Assembly: GCA_037189665.1 (NCBI GenBank)
Contig: JBBCIV010000070.1
Span: forward strand, 1-64,000
Origin: BPJO01 sp037189665
Lineage (GTDB): Bacteria > Planctomycetota > Phycisphaerae > Tepidisphaerales > Tepidisphaeraceae
Length of the DNA stretch: 64,000 bases
Reading direction: 5' to 3'
In this document: positions 52,012 to 61,241 of the stretch, in pieces
How the letters are laid out: every line of letters starts with the position of its first letter
How positions within the stretch are numbered: position 1 is the stretch's first letter
Position numbers and translations under genes: made by a program
Notes under the pieces: model-generated
Seen by the model: the letters and a program-made list of their open reading frames with translations, nothing else
Database searches by the model: none
What the model was told of the DNA's origin: nothing

Positions 52012-54693
52012 TTATGGTTCGACGGTGAATTCGATCAACCTGACATCCCCAGGGGGAATGGCAATACGTTTCGGGTCAAGCACTTCGTGGGTAATCAAAT
52101 CACGAGCACTTTTGACCTTGAAGCTAAATTTCGGTTCGACAACTTGCTCGTTATCAAGCCAGTCGTTGACGACGTAGGTAAGGTATGTTTTTTCGCTGGC
52201 CTTATCAGTGTAGGAAACAGTACGGTTTTCAATAAACGCACGATTTTCCGCGTTGCGAATGGTCACTGGCTGCTGCGGCAGTTTCTCGGCCAACGCAAGT
52301 TCCAGCACGTCCCGAATCAGCTTCGCCGAATCTTTGGTTAGATGTCCTCTGCCGTCAGGCGAGCGAGGCACTTCCGGCAAATGATAGATCGTTCCTTTGC
52401 CAGCGGAGAACCTGACGGCTTTGAATTCTCCTCCGATCAGTTCCTTTACGTCTCCCCGCGGTTTGAAGAACGAGGCATCACGCGGCTGGCTGTACTCGTT
52501 TTGATCGGGGATCGAACCGAGAACGATCGCAGTCTTGCCACTCTCGATGAACGTTTTGACCTTCTCGTAGGTTGCGTCCGTGATGAAGTTCGCCGCCGGC
52601 ATAACGAGTACTTCGTATTGATCAAGACGGCCTTCCGCAACCCGCTTTTCACTGGCGTAGTCACAGTTGAAGCCAAGTTCCGTCACAGCGCGGTTAGTTG
52701 GATCATTGAAACCAAAATATTCGTAATAGCGTGGGGAAACCGGGTCAGGGTAGAGGAACACCATCGGCGCGCCCGGCAGTTTGTGAAACGCGCTGATTTG
52801 CGGAAGCAGCCTTTGGATGTCCAACTTCGCTAACGCCGCCTGGTGCATGGATTCGGCGTCCTTGGGGACGGCACTGAACGTCCGATTGGGATGCCAGCAC
52901 CACCAGTTGTTATTGGTTACCCCCTGCATCGTTTCCTGCCAGAAAAACAGCTTGGTCAACACGCCACCGAACTTGTACTCCAGGTTCGCCATCGGTTGAG
53001 ATGGATTGAGGCTGCGCAGGAAGTCTTTGTAGGGCTTGGAGAACGGAAACGAACCGCCGCTGATGCCCATGTACGAGCCAAACAGATCGAAGGTCGATTC
53101 CTCATCGGCACGTGACATCGGCTTGAACTGCGGGTTGAACGTCCCGTTATACAGCTTGGCGGTGACCGGTATTGTGGGGTCGTATTTGTGGACCAGACCT
53201 TTCTGCCACTCGTAGTGGCGCATCAGGCGTTCGGTCGAATACTTCCACCAGTCGCGTTTGGCACCGTTGGTTGACGCGGCATCGGGAACTGGGTTTCCCT
53301 TACGGCCACTGGCAACGATGTCGTCGAAGCTTTTCAGTTCCGTGCCCCAGGCTTTGTTAAGATTCTCGATGGTCTTGTATTTCTCCTGCAACCAGGGACG
53401 GAAAATCGCGATGTTCCGCTCGTTGGGGTTCATGTACTCCGGTTCATTGGCAATCCAGATGCTGTTCAACGCCGGATGACCCGCGATCTGGGGCATCACA
53501 TTATCGTAGAACCGTTCGACTAGTTTCAGCATCTCGGGATGCTCGATGTCGTACGGCATCATGTTGTAGAGAACAAACTGATTCTTCGCATCAGGCCATT
53601 TCTCATACACCCACTTAGGCATGAAGTGAGATGTAAGACCTAAATCCACCTTAATGCCAAGCTCGGCGCATTGGTCGAGCACCTCGACAAGCCCACCGGT
53701 TTTCGTCTTTTCATTGTAGTCGCTGATACGTGGGATTCCGGTCGCCTCCTCCGACGTTTCAAAAATCGAGTTTGGGCCCGTGCTGACCTGGATCACGTTG
53801 AAGCCAAGCTCACGCGCCACCGGAAGATACTTAATCGTGAAGTTGAAAAAGCATGGCCCGCTCAAAAACATTTTCTGATCGCCGGCATAAAAGCCGCCAT
53901 CGCGGATGGTGAACCGTTCCTTCGGGCGTGGAATCACAACTTCTTTCGGGAATGCGTTGGGGTCCTTGGCCAGCGTCTCCAGTTCCGCCTTGGCTTTGAT
54001 CACTTCCCGCTTCAGGTACTTGTGATTGGTGTCGAGAATATCATATCGCTTGCCTCCGATGCTTTCCCTGGACCAGAACGTCGCCTCCTTGAGCACTACG
54101 ATCAAAATCTTCTGACGGGTGGTATCGGCGCCGGCGGCACTGGCGGTGGCTTCGAGCTTTTCGAGTTCCTCACGCCATGTCGTCAGTTCATCGACGTCTT
54201 TTGTCACCTGCTCGGCATTGAGCATCCGCGTCAGACCGCCACCGTGAACCATCATTGACCGCACGCTCTCCGGATCGGCCGCATAACGAGCCAGCTGTTT
54301 TCCCTCAGAATCGGAAAGAACTACCGTAATGACATACATACCGTGAGGTAGCGTCTCTTCGGCACCCCATATCGCCTCGGCCTTGTGTTTCCCCTTCGCA
54401 AGTGGGATTTCCACGGTTTTCACGAAATTTTCACCGGTATCAACGTTGTGATAGGTGACGATCGCCTTGCCTGAATCGACGTATGCGGTGTTCGCGGGAA
54501 CGGTGTATTCGATTCCGATCTTCACCGGCTCGTTCTGTAACGCTTGGCGAGGTGGAGAGACTTTTAGCTGATACTGTTCTCCTTCTGTTTTTGCGAACTG
54601 AGCCAATGCCATTGAGGGAAGCCCGACCAGACAGCAAATTAAAAATACTATTGTCCACGGGACAGAAGATCGAATGGAGGTCGCGAGTTTCAT
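52012..54693 (-). CDS. Secreted GH42-like clan A glycoside hydrolase
   Basis: The start at 54693 follows AAAGGATT; 893 residues. It has a signal peptide (SVPWTIVFLICCLVGLPSMALA), a beta-sandwich domain (about 30-150), a helical linker with coiled-coil character (about 160-240), and a barrel starting FTIRDGGFYAGDQKMFLSG. The acid/base is Glu in SIWIANEPEYMN and the nucleophile candidate is Glu in PMANLEYKFGG, the spacing expected for GH42-type beta-galactosidases. A Rossmann-like trimerisation-type domain (VLVMPAANFITDATYEKVKTFIESGKTAIVLG) and a beta-sandwich end complete it. It is paralogous to the next gene upstream and should act outside the cytoplasm. Confidence 0.72.
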   Translation of the reverse strand: MKLATSIRSSVPWTIVFLICCLVGLPSMALAQFAKTEGEQYQLKVSPPRQALQNEPVKIGIEYTVPANTAYVDSGKAIVTYHNVDTGENFVKTVEIPLAKGKHKAEAIWGAEETLPHGMYVITVVLSDSEGKQLARYAADPESVRSMMVHGGGLTRMLNAEQVTKDVDELTTWREELEKLEATASAAGADTTRQKILIVVLKEATFWSRESIGGKRYDILDTNHKYLKREVIKAKAELETLAKDPNAFPKEVVIPRPKERFTIRDGGFYAGDQKMFLSGPCFFNFTIKYLPVARELGFNVIQVSTGPNSIFETSEEATGIPRISDYNEKTKTGGLVEVLDQCAELGIKVDLGLTSHFMPKWVYEKWPDAKNQFVLYNMMPYDIEHPEMLKLVERFYDNVMPQIAGHPALNSIWIANEPEYMNPNERNIAIFRPWLQEKYKTIENLNKAWGTELKSFDDIVASGRKGNPVPDAASTNGAKRDWWKYSTERLMRHYEWQKGLVHKYDPTIPVTAKLYNGTFNPQFKPMSRADEESTFDLFGSYMGISGGSFPFSKPYKDFLRSLNPSQPMANLEYKFGGVLTKLFFWQETMQGVTNNNWWCWHPNRTFSAVPKDAESMHQAALAKLDIQRLLPQISAFHKLPGAPMVFLYPDPVSPRYYEYFGFNDPTNRAVTELGFNCDYASEKRVAEGRLDQYEVLVMPAANFITDATYEKVKTFIESGKTAIVLGSIPDQNEYSQPRDASFFKPRGDVKELIGGEFKAVRFSAGKGTIYHLPEVPRSPDGRGHLTKDSAKLIRDVLELALAEKLPQQPVTIRNAENRAFIENRTVSYTDKASEKTYLTYVVNDWLDNEQVVEPKFSFKVKSARDLITHEVLDPKRIAIPPGDVRLIEFTVEP

Positions 54694-54779
54694 GAACAAT
54701 CCTTTCTTCACGTACAGCTGATGCATCTTGATATCGCTTTATTCTGGCCGATTGTTTCGGGCAGCAACCAGGTCTTTCG

Positions 54780-57700
54780 TCACTTTTCCAGTTCGATATG
54801 GAAAAGGTTCGGGCCGTTCTCCAGCTTGAAGACCTCTGGGGAGATTTCCTTTTCGGTAATCAGGTTGACGATTTTTCGAATGGGTTTTTTCGTGACCAGC
54901 TTAATGTTGTCGAACGGCGGCTCTTTTCCATACGGGAGAACAGCGAGCGTATATGCACCGTTCACCTCAGTGCTTCGCCAATCGACGCCATACAACGCAT
55001 CCGGATCGGAATCGTCCGCAGAGACGATCCGGACGGCGTCTTCCAAGCCGTTGTCGGCGATGACTTTGGCTAGGGTGCGCTCGTAAGCGCGACGACGCTC
55101 CTGGTTTTCTGGCAGCGGGCCGCCGCGTAACGCCTGCCCGCCGTCCGTGACGATGTCGGCCTGATTCTCGATCGCGTCGATGCAGATGACCTTCCCCTGG
55201 TCCAGAGGATAGATCCGCGCACCTTCGCCGTAGGCCTCGCCGCCTTCCAGCTTGATCAATTCGCTGGTATCGCGCGGATCGCCATACTCGTTGTGAGCAA
55301 ATCCGCCTCGGGTGACGATCGCCGTGCCGCCTTTGCGGACGTAATCCAGGACAGCCCGGTAGGTGCTTTCCTTCACGTAGTCCGATTCGCCAGCCAGAAG
55401 AATCTTGTGCTTGAACAGTTCCCCTTGTGCGATGCGAGACTCCGTGGCGTAGAACGGCCTCAACCCCAGCGGGTATTGGGCGGTCGCAAGTTCAAATCGG
55501 ATGCGAACCATTTTGATATCGCTGCGGCGCTCGACCACATCGGGGAACAACGTCGCGACCGCGGTATCCTTCTGATTCAGTGCGAACATATGCGGGGCAA
55601 AAACCCGCTGCATATCGAGACCGGAAATCGCAAGGGCATACATCGATTCGGCGTTGGCCAGCGAGTCGGAGAACCGCTCGTTCGAATGCCAGCACCACCA
55701 GTTGCCATCCGCGAGCCCGTGCAACGCCAGCCGCCACGCCACCATTTCGACGGTTTTTTGGCCAGCGTAGGCGATATGGATCTCCGTGTTCACCAGCGGG
55801 CGATCGGGATGTATCGACCTCATGTAGTCCATGAAAACGATGTCGCGGTTGCCGCTCGACCCGTCATGACCGGCGATATTGAATGGCCCCTGGTACTTCT
55901 CCATGTTGCCCGAGTGCAACGACGCGGCCATGAACTTCACGTGCGTTGGCTTGGTCGAGTCGTTTTCTTTAGCGGTCTTGTCAAGGAACCCCCAGAAATC
56001 GGCCAGCAGGTCGTCGCGGAACTGCTGGAAGTCATACCATGGCGCGTAATTGGAAGGGTCAGGCCAGGTGATCAGCTTGATCTCGTCGAAGCTCTTGTAG
56101 TCGCCCTTCCACCGCTGATTCAGCGCCTCGATCGTCTTGTATCGCGGCTTTAGGTAGTTCTCGATGAAGTCCTGACGAGTCAGCTCCGAGTAGTTCAGAT
56201 ACCACGGCTCGTTCCAGAGCCAATAGGACCGAACGCCCTTAAAGTTCTTCCAGAACCCGATGCTCTTCTTGAATGCGTCAGCGATCTCCCGGCGGGCAAT
56301 GGGGTGCTGCACGAGAAACGGCACAAAGTTGTTCCCGTCGAGATTCGCCATTTCCGGGTGCTCTTTCAGCAGGCCTAGCTTTTTGGCGTCGGCACCGGTC
56401 GCGGCCAAACTGGGAACGCTCATGCTGGCATTCAGGGATACCCCATCCCGGAACCACATCTTCATGTGCTCCTGGACTTCCGCATTCGAAGCATCCTGCG
56501 GCACTTCGGTCACCACCGAGTTGAATCCAAGATCGATCACCAGCGGCTGATCGGCCTTGAGGTACCAGAACACGCACGGTCCCCACAGGAAAACCGGCCT
56601 GTCACCATCGAAGTAATAGCCGTCCTTCATCGTCAGGACGTCGGGATTGAATCGATTCGGAACCTTCAACTGGGCATTAGGATCCTTCAGAATCGCTTCC
56701 ATGTAGTTTTTAGAAGTGCCGTACAGCTCTTCAAGGTAGGCGGTGTTCTTCAGAACGCGGGCCGCGTCGCCTTTCTCCAGATCGATACGGCAGCGCGGAA
56801 TAAACATCTTCTGCAACGTTAGATAAGCCCGTGGATACGCCGTATCCAGGCCCTTCGCTCTGACCTGCTCATATAGCGCCTCCAGCGATTGCGCATTGCG
56901 CTCCAGCGCTGCGATCTTCGCCTCGAACTCGGCGATTTTCTGGACCGATACCATGTCATCCAGCGTCGGCACATGGACGGGGATATCGATCGCAGGCTGC
57001 CCATCAAGCACCAGGCGACCTTTGAGCTGCGTCTTACCCGTATTCAATTTTTCGGAGTGAACTGGCAAATCTTTTCGGCTGCCTCCGTGAGGCAGGGCGA
57101 TCTTTGTCGACCCCACTTGTTTGTCGCCGGCAAAGAGCTGCAATTCGCCGTTGCGAGCCTCTCCATGATTGAAGAAGGCAAAGTTGGCAATGATGTTCTG
57201 GTTGATGTAATGAACCGCGGGCGTCTGCGCGTAGACATCCACCGCCTTGCGATCGGACGGAGGGTCGAACGTCAGCGTCGGGAAATGCGCGGCACTATAG
57301 GTGCCTATCAGCCCCGGCGTCCACGCAACGGCACCGTTGGTCATAGCGACGCCTTCGCCATCCTTGTCTTCTACGGCAATGTTGAATTTCAACGGCCCGT
57401 AGCTCACCGGGTTATACGGGGTCAAAGATTTCCACGGAAAACTCACCTCAAAGGTCGTGATCGTCTTCCCACCTTCGGCGCGCCGGGCGGTTTTCGAGAA
57501 GATCTTGGCCTGGGAAGCGTCGGCCGCGCCGCCTTCCTCGAGATGGGTGCGACGCTCTGTTTCGCTGCCGAAAGAATCTTGAATCCGCACCCGATCCATG
57601 CGTTCCTGAACGTGCGCCCAGTGCAAGCCGACCGTATCGTCCTTGCCCAGCACGAAAATCGTGTGAACGTCGTCGACGCCGTAACGTTTTCCAACATCCT

Positions 57701-58112
57701 GCCAGGTGGTGATCAGTCGACTCTTGGCGTCCGCAAACGCAAACGAAACGCGATCGGCAGCCGGAAGCTGGCCATCGATGATCTCCAACGCAATGTAGAG
57801 ATTCCGATCATCCCGGCAGAGCCGCACGGAGGCCGACAGGTCTTCCCTGCCCTTGTATACGCCCCTAAACCAGGAAGCATGTTTGTCACCTTCAAGCGCG
57901 ACCGCCGGCGCCACGTCCTTCCAGTCGCTCAGGTCACCGTCGATGCGGATTGGATTCTTCGTCCACGGAACCTTGGATTCAATCTCGACAACCGGAACGT
58001 GCGCCACCGCCTCCTGCGACTTGATGGCAATCGCGCCATCCAGGGCATCGTTACCAAACGCTTGGGGTACCGATGATATCAGACACGCTCCCACAGCCAA
58101 CCAACGTTTCAT
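54780..58112 (-). CDS. Large secreted GH42-like glycoside hydrolase with CBM9-like domain
   Basis: The start at 58112 (MKRWLAVGACLISS) has GGAG eight bases upstream; 1110 residues. The signal peptide is followed by a CBM9-like domain (PIRIDGDLSDWKDVAP, then DRNLYIALEIIDGQL, TTFEVSFPWKSL), which binds sugar ends. A helical coiled-coil-like linker (about 375-470) leads to a barrel opening TMKDGYYFDGDRPVFLWGPC. Glu in YWLWNEPWYLN and Glu in LVNTEIHIAYAG are the catalytic candidates. A Rossmann-like domain (VLDYVRKGGTAIVTRGGFAHN) and a sandwich end it. It shares the domain order of the 893-residue protein downstream, with 86 bp between them, so the two form a duplicated pair with one gaining a binding module. 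Confidence 0.72.
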   Translation of the reverse strand: MKRWLAVGACLISSVPQAFGNDALDGAIAIKSQEAVAHVPVVEIESKVPWTKNPIRIDGDLSDWKDVAPAVALEGDKHASWFRGVYKGREDLSASVRLCRDDRNLYIALEIIDGQLPAADRVSFAFADAKSRLITTWQDVGKRYGVDDVHTIFVLGKDDTVGLHWAHVQERMDRVRIQDSFGSETERRTHLEEGGAADASQAKIFSKTARRAEGGKTITTFEVSFPWKSLTPYNPVSYGPLKFNIAVEDKDGEGVAMTNGAVAWTPGLIGTYSAAHFPTLTFDPPSDRKAVDVYAQTPAVHYINQNIIANFAFFNHGEARNGELQLFAGDKQVGSTKIALPHGGSRKDLPVHSEKLNTGKTQLKGRLVLDGQPAIDIPVHVPTLDDMVSVQKIAEFEAKIAALERNAQSLEALYEQVRAKGLDTAYPRAYLTLQKMFIPRCRIDLEKGDAARVLKNTAYLEELYGTSKNYMEAILKDPNAQLKVPNRFNPDVLTMKDGYYFDGDRPVFLWGPCVFWYLKADQPLVIDLGFNSVVTEVPQDASNAEVQEHMKMWFRDGVSLNASMSVPSLAATGADAKKLGLLKEHPEMANLDGNNFVPFLVQHPIARREIADAFKKSIGFWKNFKGVRSYWLWNEPWYLNYSELTRQDFIENYLKPRYKTIEALNQRWKGDYKSFDEIKLITWPDPSNYAPWYDFQQFRDDLLADFWGFLDKTAKENDSTKPTHVKFMAASLHSGNMEKYQGPFNIAGHDGSSGNRDIVFMDYMRSIHPDRPLVNTEIHIAYAGQKTVEMVAWRLALHGLADGNWWCWHSNERFSDSLANAESMYALAISGLDMQRVFAPHMFALNQKDTAVATLFPDVVERRSDIKMVRIRFELATAQYPLGLRPFYATESRIAQGELFKHKILLAGESDYVKESTYRAVLDYVRKGGTAIVTRGGFAHNEYGDPRDTSELIKLEGGEAYGEGARIYPLDQGKVICIDAIENQADIVTDGGQALRGGPLPENQERRRAYERTLAKVIADNGLEDAVRIVSADDSDPDALYGVDWRSTEVNGAYTLAVLPYGKEPPFDNIKLVTKKPIRKIVNLITEKEISPEVFKLENGPNLFHIELEK

Positions 58113-58489
58113 GATCATGTCTCCGAAAAACTGCCGCGCCTCTAGGCACACAGCGAAAGCTCGTCCCACCTTTTCATGCCCTTTTATTCGCGGCTTACAT
58201 ACAAACGCGCGCCGCCTATAGATGTTTAATACGTTTATTGCATTTATTTTGAAAATCTGAAAGACAGAAAGAAACGAACCTGGCCCAATAATGCAATGAA
58301 AGATATACGGCGCATTCGTCTGATGCGAAAAACCACGCTTGTTTGCTCTCTATCGACTTATCAGGATGCCTCATCTGGCATCCTTTCAACCACAGGCTTT
58401 TCGTTAAAAAGAAACTACTCTTTTTGGCGACATAGAAACCCTTGATACATAGAGTGGAAATACTTGCCGGCCAGCTCCGTATTCGTCTC
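58113..58489. promoter_or_regulatory. Intergenic region before the secreted hydrolase operon (377 bp)
   Basis: No gene is seen. The stretch carries the end of the pseudopilin transcript and the promoter of the hydrolase operon. Around 58218-58300 it is AT-rich, with a TTTATTGCATTTATTTT stretch (58234-58250) and AATAATGCAAT (58287-58297), which are near-inverted copies of each other. A strong hairpin lies at 58363-58384 and a weaker AAAAAG/CTTTTT stem near 58405-58425. Confidence 0.45.
58363..58384 (-). terminator. Hairpin downstream of the pseudopilin genes
   Basis: AGGATGCC-TCATCT-GGCATCCT is a perfect 8-bp stem with a 6-base loop, 106 bp after the pseudopilin stop codon. No U-run follows on the minus strand, so it is a poor intrinsic terminator; a processing or leader element is also possible. 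Confidence 0.4.
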
Positions 58490-59350
58490 TCATAATCCCT
58501 GTGTACGTCGCCAAAAATTGTCTTGGGCCATGCCGCCCAAGCCAGTACCCCACCAGCCCGCCCTCTTGCCGGTCAGATCGGTGTCGGTGTCATTGTTGCG
58601 CTTATAGGTCGACACATGTCCATCGCCGTAGAGAACGTTGTAACGCGCCGGGTTAGTATGCGTAGGCAGCAGGGTCCGACCGTTGGGCCCAGCTCCAACC
58701 TTGTTCATCCAATTGTCAGCAAGTATGCCCGTTTTGGCACGGGAGACCTCTGATAACTTCGGAACGGCCTCCGACCCCCAAGGATACTTCGGCATCGTCC
58801 GCCAGGGATTGAAGTAGGTATACGATGACCAGATGTGGAACATACTGCCGAACGTTGGCATTCCCGTAGGTGCCCCCCCAAGGCGAATGCCGCGATGAAA
58901 ACTAGCCAGATAGCCCGCCAAGTCGTTTGGTTCGAGGGTGAGATCCGTATCAGCGGGACAATAATAATACTCGGGTTTTTTGAGATACCTGTTCACAAAC
59001 AAGAACATCGGGCCAACATAGTTGGCATTCCCATTTCCGTCGCTATAGGCGATTAGCCACGGATGCCCTCCGTCACTCGGCTGACCATACAAACTGACCG
59101 ACGGCCGACTGACGGGGGCGAAATATCCGCCACCTGGCATGATGTAGTCTCTGTTGTCGGCTGCGTAGTTGTGGGTGGCGATGCCGAACTGTCGAAGCTG
59201 GCTTTGACAGCTTACCAGCAGTGATGCCCGACGCGCCTTCTGGATCGCCGGCAGCAGGAGGCTAATCAGAACCGAAATAATTCCGATCACCACGAGCAAT
59301 TCGACAAGTGTGAAGCCCCAACGGTCACGAGCTGCGTGGAAATGCCTCAT
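58490..59350 (-). CDS. Pseudopilin-like protein (DUF1559 type)
   Basis: The start at 59350 (MRHFHAARDRWGFTLVELLVVIG) has a GCGAGG site upstream; 286 residues. The type IV prepilin signal GFTLVELLVVIGIISVLISLLLPAI includes the cleavage Gly and the +5 Glu, followed by a helix and QKARRASLLVSCQSQLRQFG. The C-terminal domain carries PARYNVLYGDGHVSTYKRN, a form of the DGHV motif typical of the very numerous planctomycete pseudopilins. These are processed by prepilin peptidase and are thought to form a cell-surface or secretion-linked structure. It is a paralogue of the gene at 59404 and lies 53 bp downstream of it. Confidence 0.88.
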   Translation of the reverse strand: MRHFHAARDRWGFTLVELLVVIGIISVLISLLLPAIQKARRASLLVSCQSQLRQFGIATHNYAADNRDYIMPGGGYFAPVSRPSVSLYGQPSDGGHPWLIAYSDGNGNANYVGPMFLFVNRYLKKPEYYYCPADTDLTLEPNDLAGYLASFHRGIRLGGAPTGMPTFGSMFHIWSSYTYFNPWRTMPKYPWGSEAVPKLSEVSRAKTGILADNWMNKVGAGPNGRTLLPTHTNPARYNVLYGDGHVSTYKRNNDTDTDLTGKRAGWWGTGLGGMAQDNFWRRTQGL

Positions 59351-59403
59351 GATATGCCTCGCCTTCGGCAGAACTGGTGGTCGATAACTGCCACTTCCTA
59401 TGC

Positions 59404-60408
59404 TTACTGTCCCGCCGTCCGCGTCCAAAACTCCCTCGACGCGCTCCAGTTCAATTCCCCCTGCGTTTTATTCCTGTTTGCGTTGCTGTTCGGGTCTGCC
59501 GAACCCCAGCTTGTGACCCAATTCGGAATGTCTTTGGGATAGTCGTAGGTGATCACGTGACCGTCGGCATACAGGATGTTGTAGCGCGGCCGACCGTTCT
59601 TACTTTTGTGCGAGGCGGGGCGGTTGTTTTCATTCCCTCCCCACCCGCCTGCAAGACCGGTGCTCCAGTGGTCTGCCGCCAAGCCCATCTGATACTTGGC
59701 AACCCGGCTCAGCCTGGCGGTCTTGCCCGGTTTATACGGGCTTTGGCCCGACGGGTGAAAACCCGGCAGGGTGTACTGCGGCGAAAAGTAGGAGTAGGAG
59801 CCATACACCCACCAGCTATTGAAATCCCCGCCATAGTCGAAGCTGGGGGAACCGGTTGGGGGCGCTGCGGCTATGTGTCGCTGCAGTGCGCTGTATCCAG
59901 CATGAGAGCCAAGCGAACTGGAGCCGGCCCCGCCCAGCAACACCGAGTCGGCCGGACAGTAGAAGAGCAGCGGATTCTTCACATAGCCGCTCATGAAAAG
60001 GTGAAGGAGCCCGACGTAGTTCCCATGCGGAACCCCGCCTGGCGCCGGGAAGCCCGTACTACCGTCCTGACCGCGTATCAACAAAAACCCGCTGTTGGCA
60101 ACGTTGTTTCCAATTCCGTATAAGAGTTCTTTGGGTTCCCCGTAGAGCGCGGCAGCACCAAAGTTCCCATCGGGGTAATATCCACCCACCGGGCAGATGG
60201 ATCCGTTGTTATCATTGGTGTACAGGTAAATCGCCTGCCCGATCTGGCGCAAGTTGCTTTTACACTTCACCAGTACCACTGCCTCCCGCGCCTTCTGTAG
60301 CGCTGGCAACAGGATGCTGATCAGAACCGAAATAATTCCGATCACCACGAGCAATTCGACGAGCGTGAATCCACTGATCCGAGATGACGCAAGGGTTGCG
60401 TTTTTCAT
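59404..60408 (-). CDS. Pseudopilin-like protein (DUF1559 type), coupled to a GntR regulator
   Basis: A 334-residue paralogue of the neighbouring pseudopilin. The prepilin signal GFTLVELLVVIGIISVLISILLPAL begins at residue 13 and is followed by QKAREAVVLVKCKSNLRQIG. The C-terminal part has PRYNILYADGHVITYDYPKD. The region between is Gly/Tyr/Ser-rich with no enzymatic motif. Its ATG overlaps the stop codon of the GntR gene (ATGA), with GAGGTTTACC as ribosome-binding site inside gntR, so the regulator and pseudopilin are translated together. This suggests the amount of pseudopilin follows that of the regulator, or that the regulator controls its own pilin operon in response to a sugar. Confidence 0.88.
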   Translation of the reverse strand: MKNATLASSRISGFTLVELLVVIGIISVLISILLPALQKAREAVVLVKCKSNLRQIGQAIYLYTNDNNGSICPVGGYYPDGNFGAAALYGEPKELLYGIGNNVANSGFLLIRGQDGSTGFPAPGGVPHGNYVGLLHLFMSGYVKNPLLFYCPADSVLLGGAGSSSLGSHAGYSALQRHIAAAPPTGSPSFDYGGDFNSWWVYGSYSYFSPQYTLPGFHPSGQSPYKPGKTARLSRVAKYQMGLAADHWSTGLAGGWGGNENNRPASHKSKNGRPRYNILYADGHVITYDYPKDIPNWVTSWGSADPNSNANRNKTQGELNWSASREFWTRTAGQ

Positions 60409-61181
60409 GGTAAACCTCGTTTTGGCTTTGATGTGTCTTTGTTAACGAGTTGAAACCGATTGAGGTGGTTGGTTGACGTGGATGCGGAGGTAGCGTGATT
60501 GTAGTCGAAGGCGGCCAACCCTTCGACCTTGCCGCGCTGGAGGTGGCGGCCCATCCAGTCGCCAGCCGTAGCGCCGTCGCGATCGCGCAAGGCGCCGACG
60601 ATGGCACAGTGATCACGCAGTGTTCGGGCGAGCATATGCAACAGGTGTTCGCCGGGCACGAATCGCCGGCGCCCGCAGAGTTGCGTCAGCAGGCGCAGGT
60701 CGGACGCCACCTTGGTGGTGGCCGACGAATGGGCTGCGTCGAGAAGAATCGAGTGAAACCGCAGATCCAACTCGCTATGCCGCTCGGCCAGATCGCCTTC
60801 GAGTTTCGCCCCCCCCGAACGGCGAAACGCATGAACGATCTCGCGCTGGCGATCGCAGATCCCCTCGGCCTCGACGAGCTGGGCTTCCGTGCGGCGCTCG
60901 GCCGCCAGACGGACCGCGTGGCTTTCCAACAGGATGCGCAGGTCATACAGGTCGGCCAGCTCGTCCCGCTCGAACGTCCTGACGAACACTCCGTAGTGCG
61001 GCAACTGCATTGCGAGCCCTTCCGTCGCCAAGCGGTTGAGCGCTTCACGTACCGGCGTTCGGCTGATTCCGATCTCGGATGCAAGGGCTTCTTCCGACAG
61101 TCGTTCACCCGACTCCAGACTGCCGCGAAGCAGCTTGGCACGGATATGCTGATACGCTCGATCTTTAAAACTGACTGCCAT
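60405..61181 (-). CDS. GntR-family transcriptional regulator, FCD subfamily
   Basis: A 258-residue regulator. The winged helix shows GERLSEEALASEIGISRTPVREALNRLATEGLA, the GntR signature, and the wing YGVFVRTF. The FCD domain follows with DLYDLRILLESHAVRLAAER and DLRFHSILLDAAHSS (metal-site D..FH), and a late helix DHCAIVGALRDRDGATAGDWMGRHL with the His ligand. The domain is complete. The C-terminal tail (about 30 residues, HATSASTSTNHLNRFQL) is unusual and unstructured-looking, and leads into the overlap with the pseudopilin gene. It is about as similar to the left-edge GntR protein as two family members normally are. Confidence 0.9.
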   Translation of the reverse strand: MAVSFKDRAYQHIRAKLLRGSLESGERLSEEALASEIGISRTPVREALNRLATEGLAMQLPHYGVFVRTFERDELADLYDLRILLESHAVRLAAERRTEAQLVEAEGICDRQREIVHAFRRSGGAKLEGDLAERHSELDLRFHSILLDAAHSSATTKVASDLRLLTQLCGRRRFVPGEHLLHMLARTLRDHCAIVGALRDRDGATAGDWMGRHLQRGKVEGLAAFDYNHATSASTSTNHLNRFQLVNKDTSKPKRGLP

Positions 61182-61214
61182 GATGACCTACCTGTCGAAA
61201 GAAGCCCTTGTCCG

Positions 61215-61236
61215 TCATGAGCTTCGCCGCTCATGA
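61215..61236. promoter_or_regulatory. Perfect 8-bp hairpin or operator upstream of the GntR gene
   Basis: TCATGAGC-TTCGCC-GCTCATGA lies 34-55 bp before the GntR start codon and immediately after the PEP-CTERM stop codon. It could terminate the PEP-CTERM transcript or serve as an operator for autoregulation. There is no following U-run on the minus strand, so the operator reading is at least as likely. Confidence 0.4.
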
Positions 61237-61241
61237 TGCAT

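Noticed and set aside
57851..57860. TTGTATAC inside a hydrolase gene as a third operator copy
   Set aside because: Only eight bases of the core match, it is within coding sequence and the flanking conserved block is absent.
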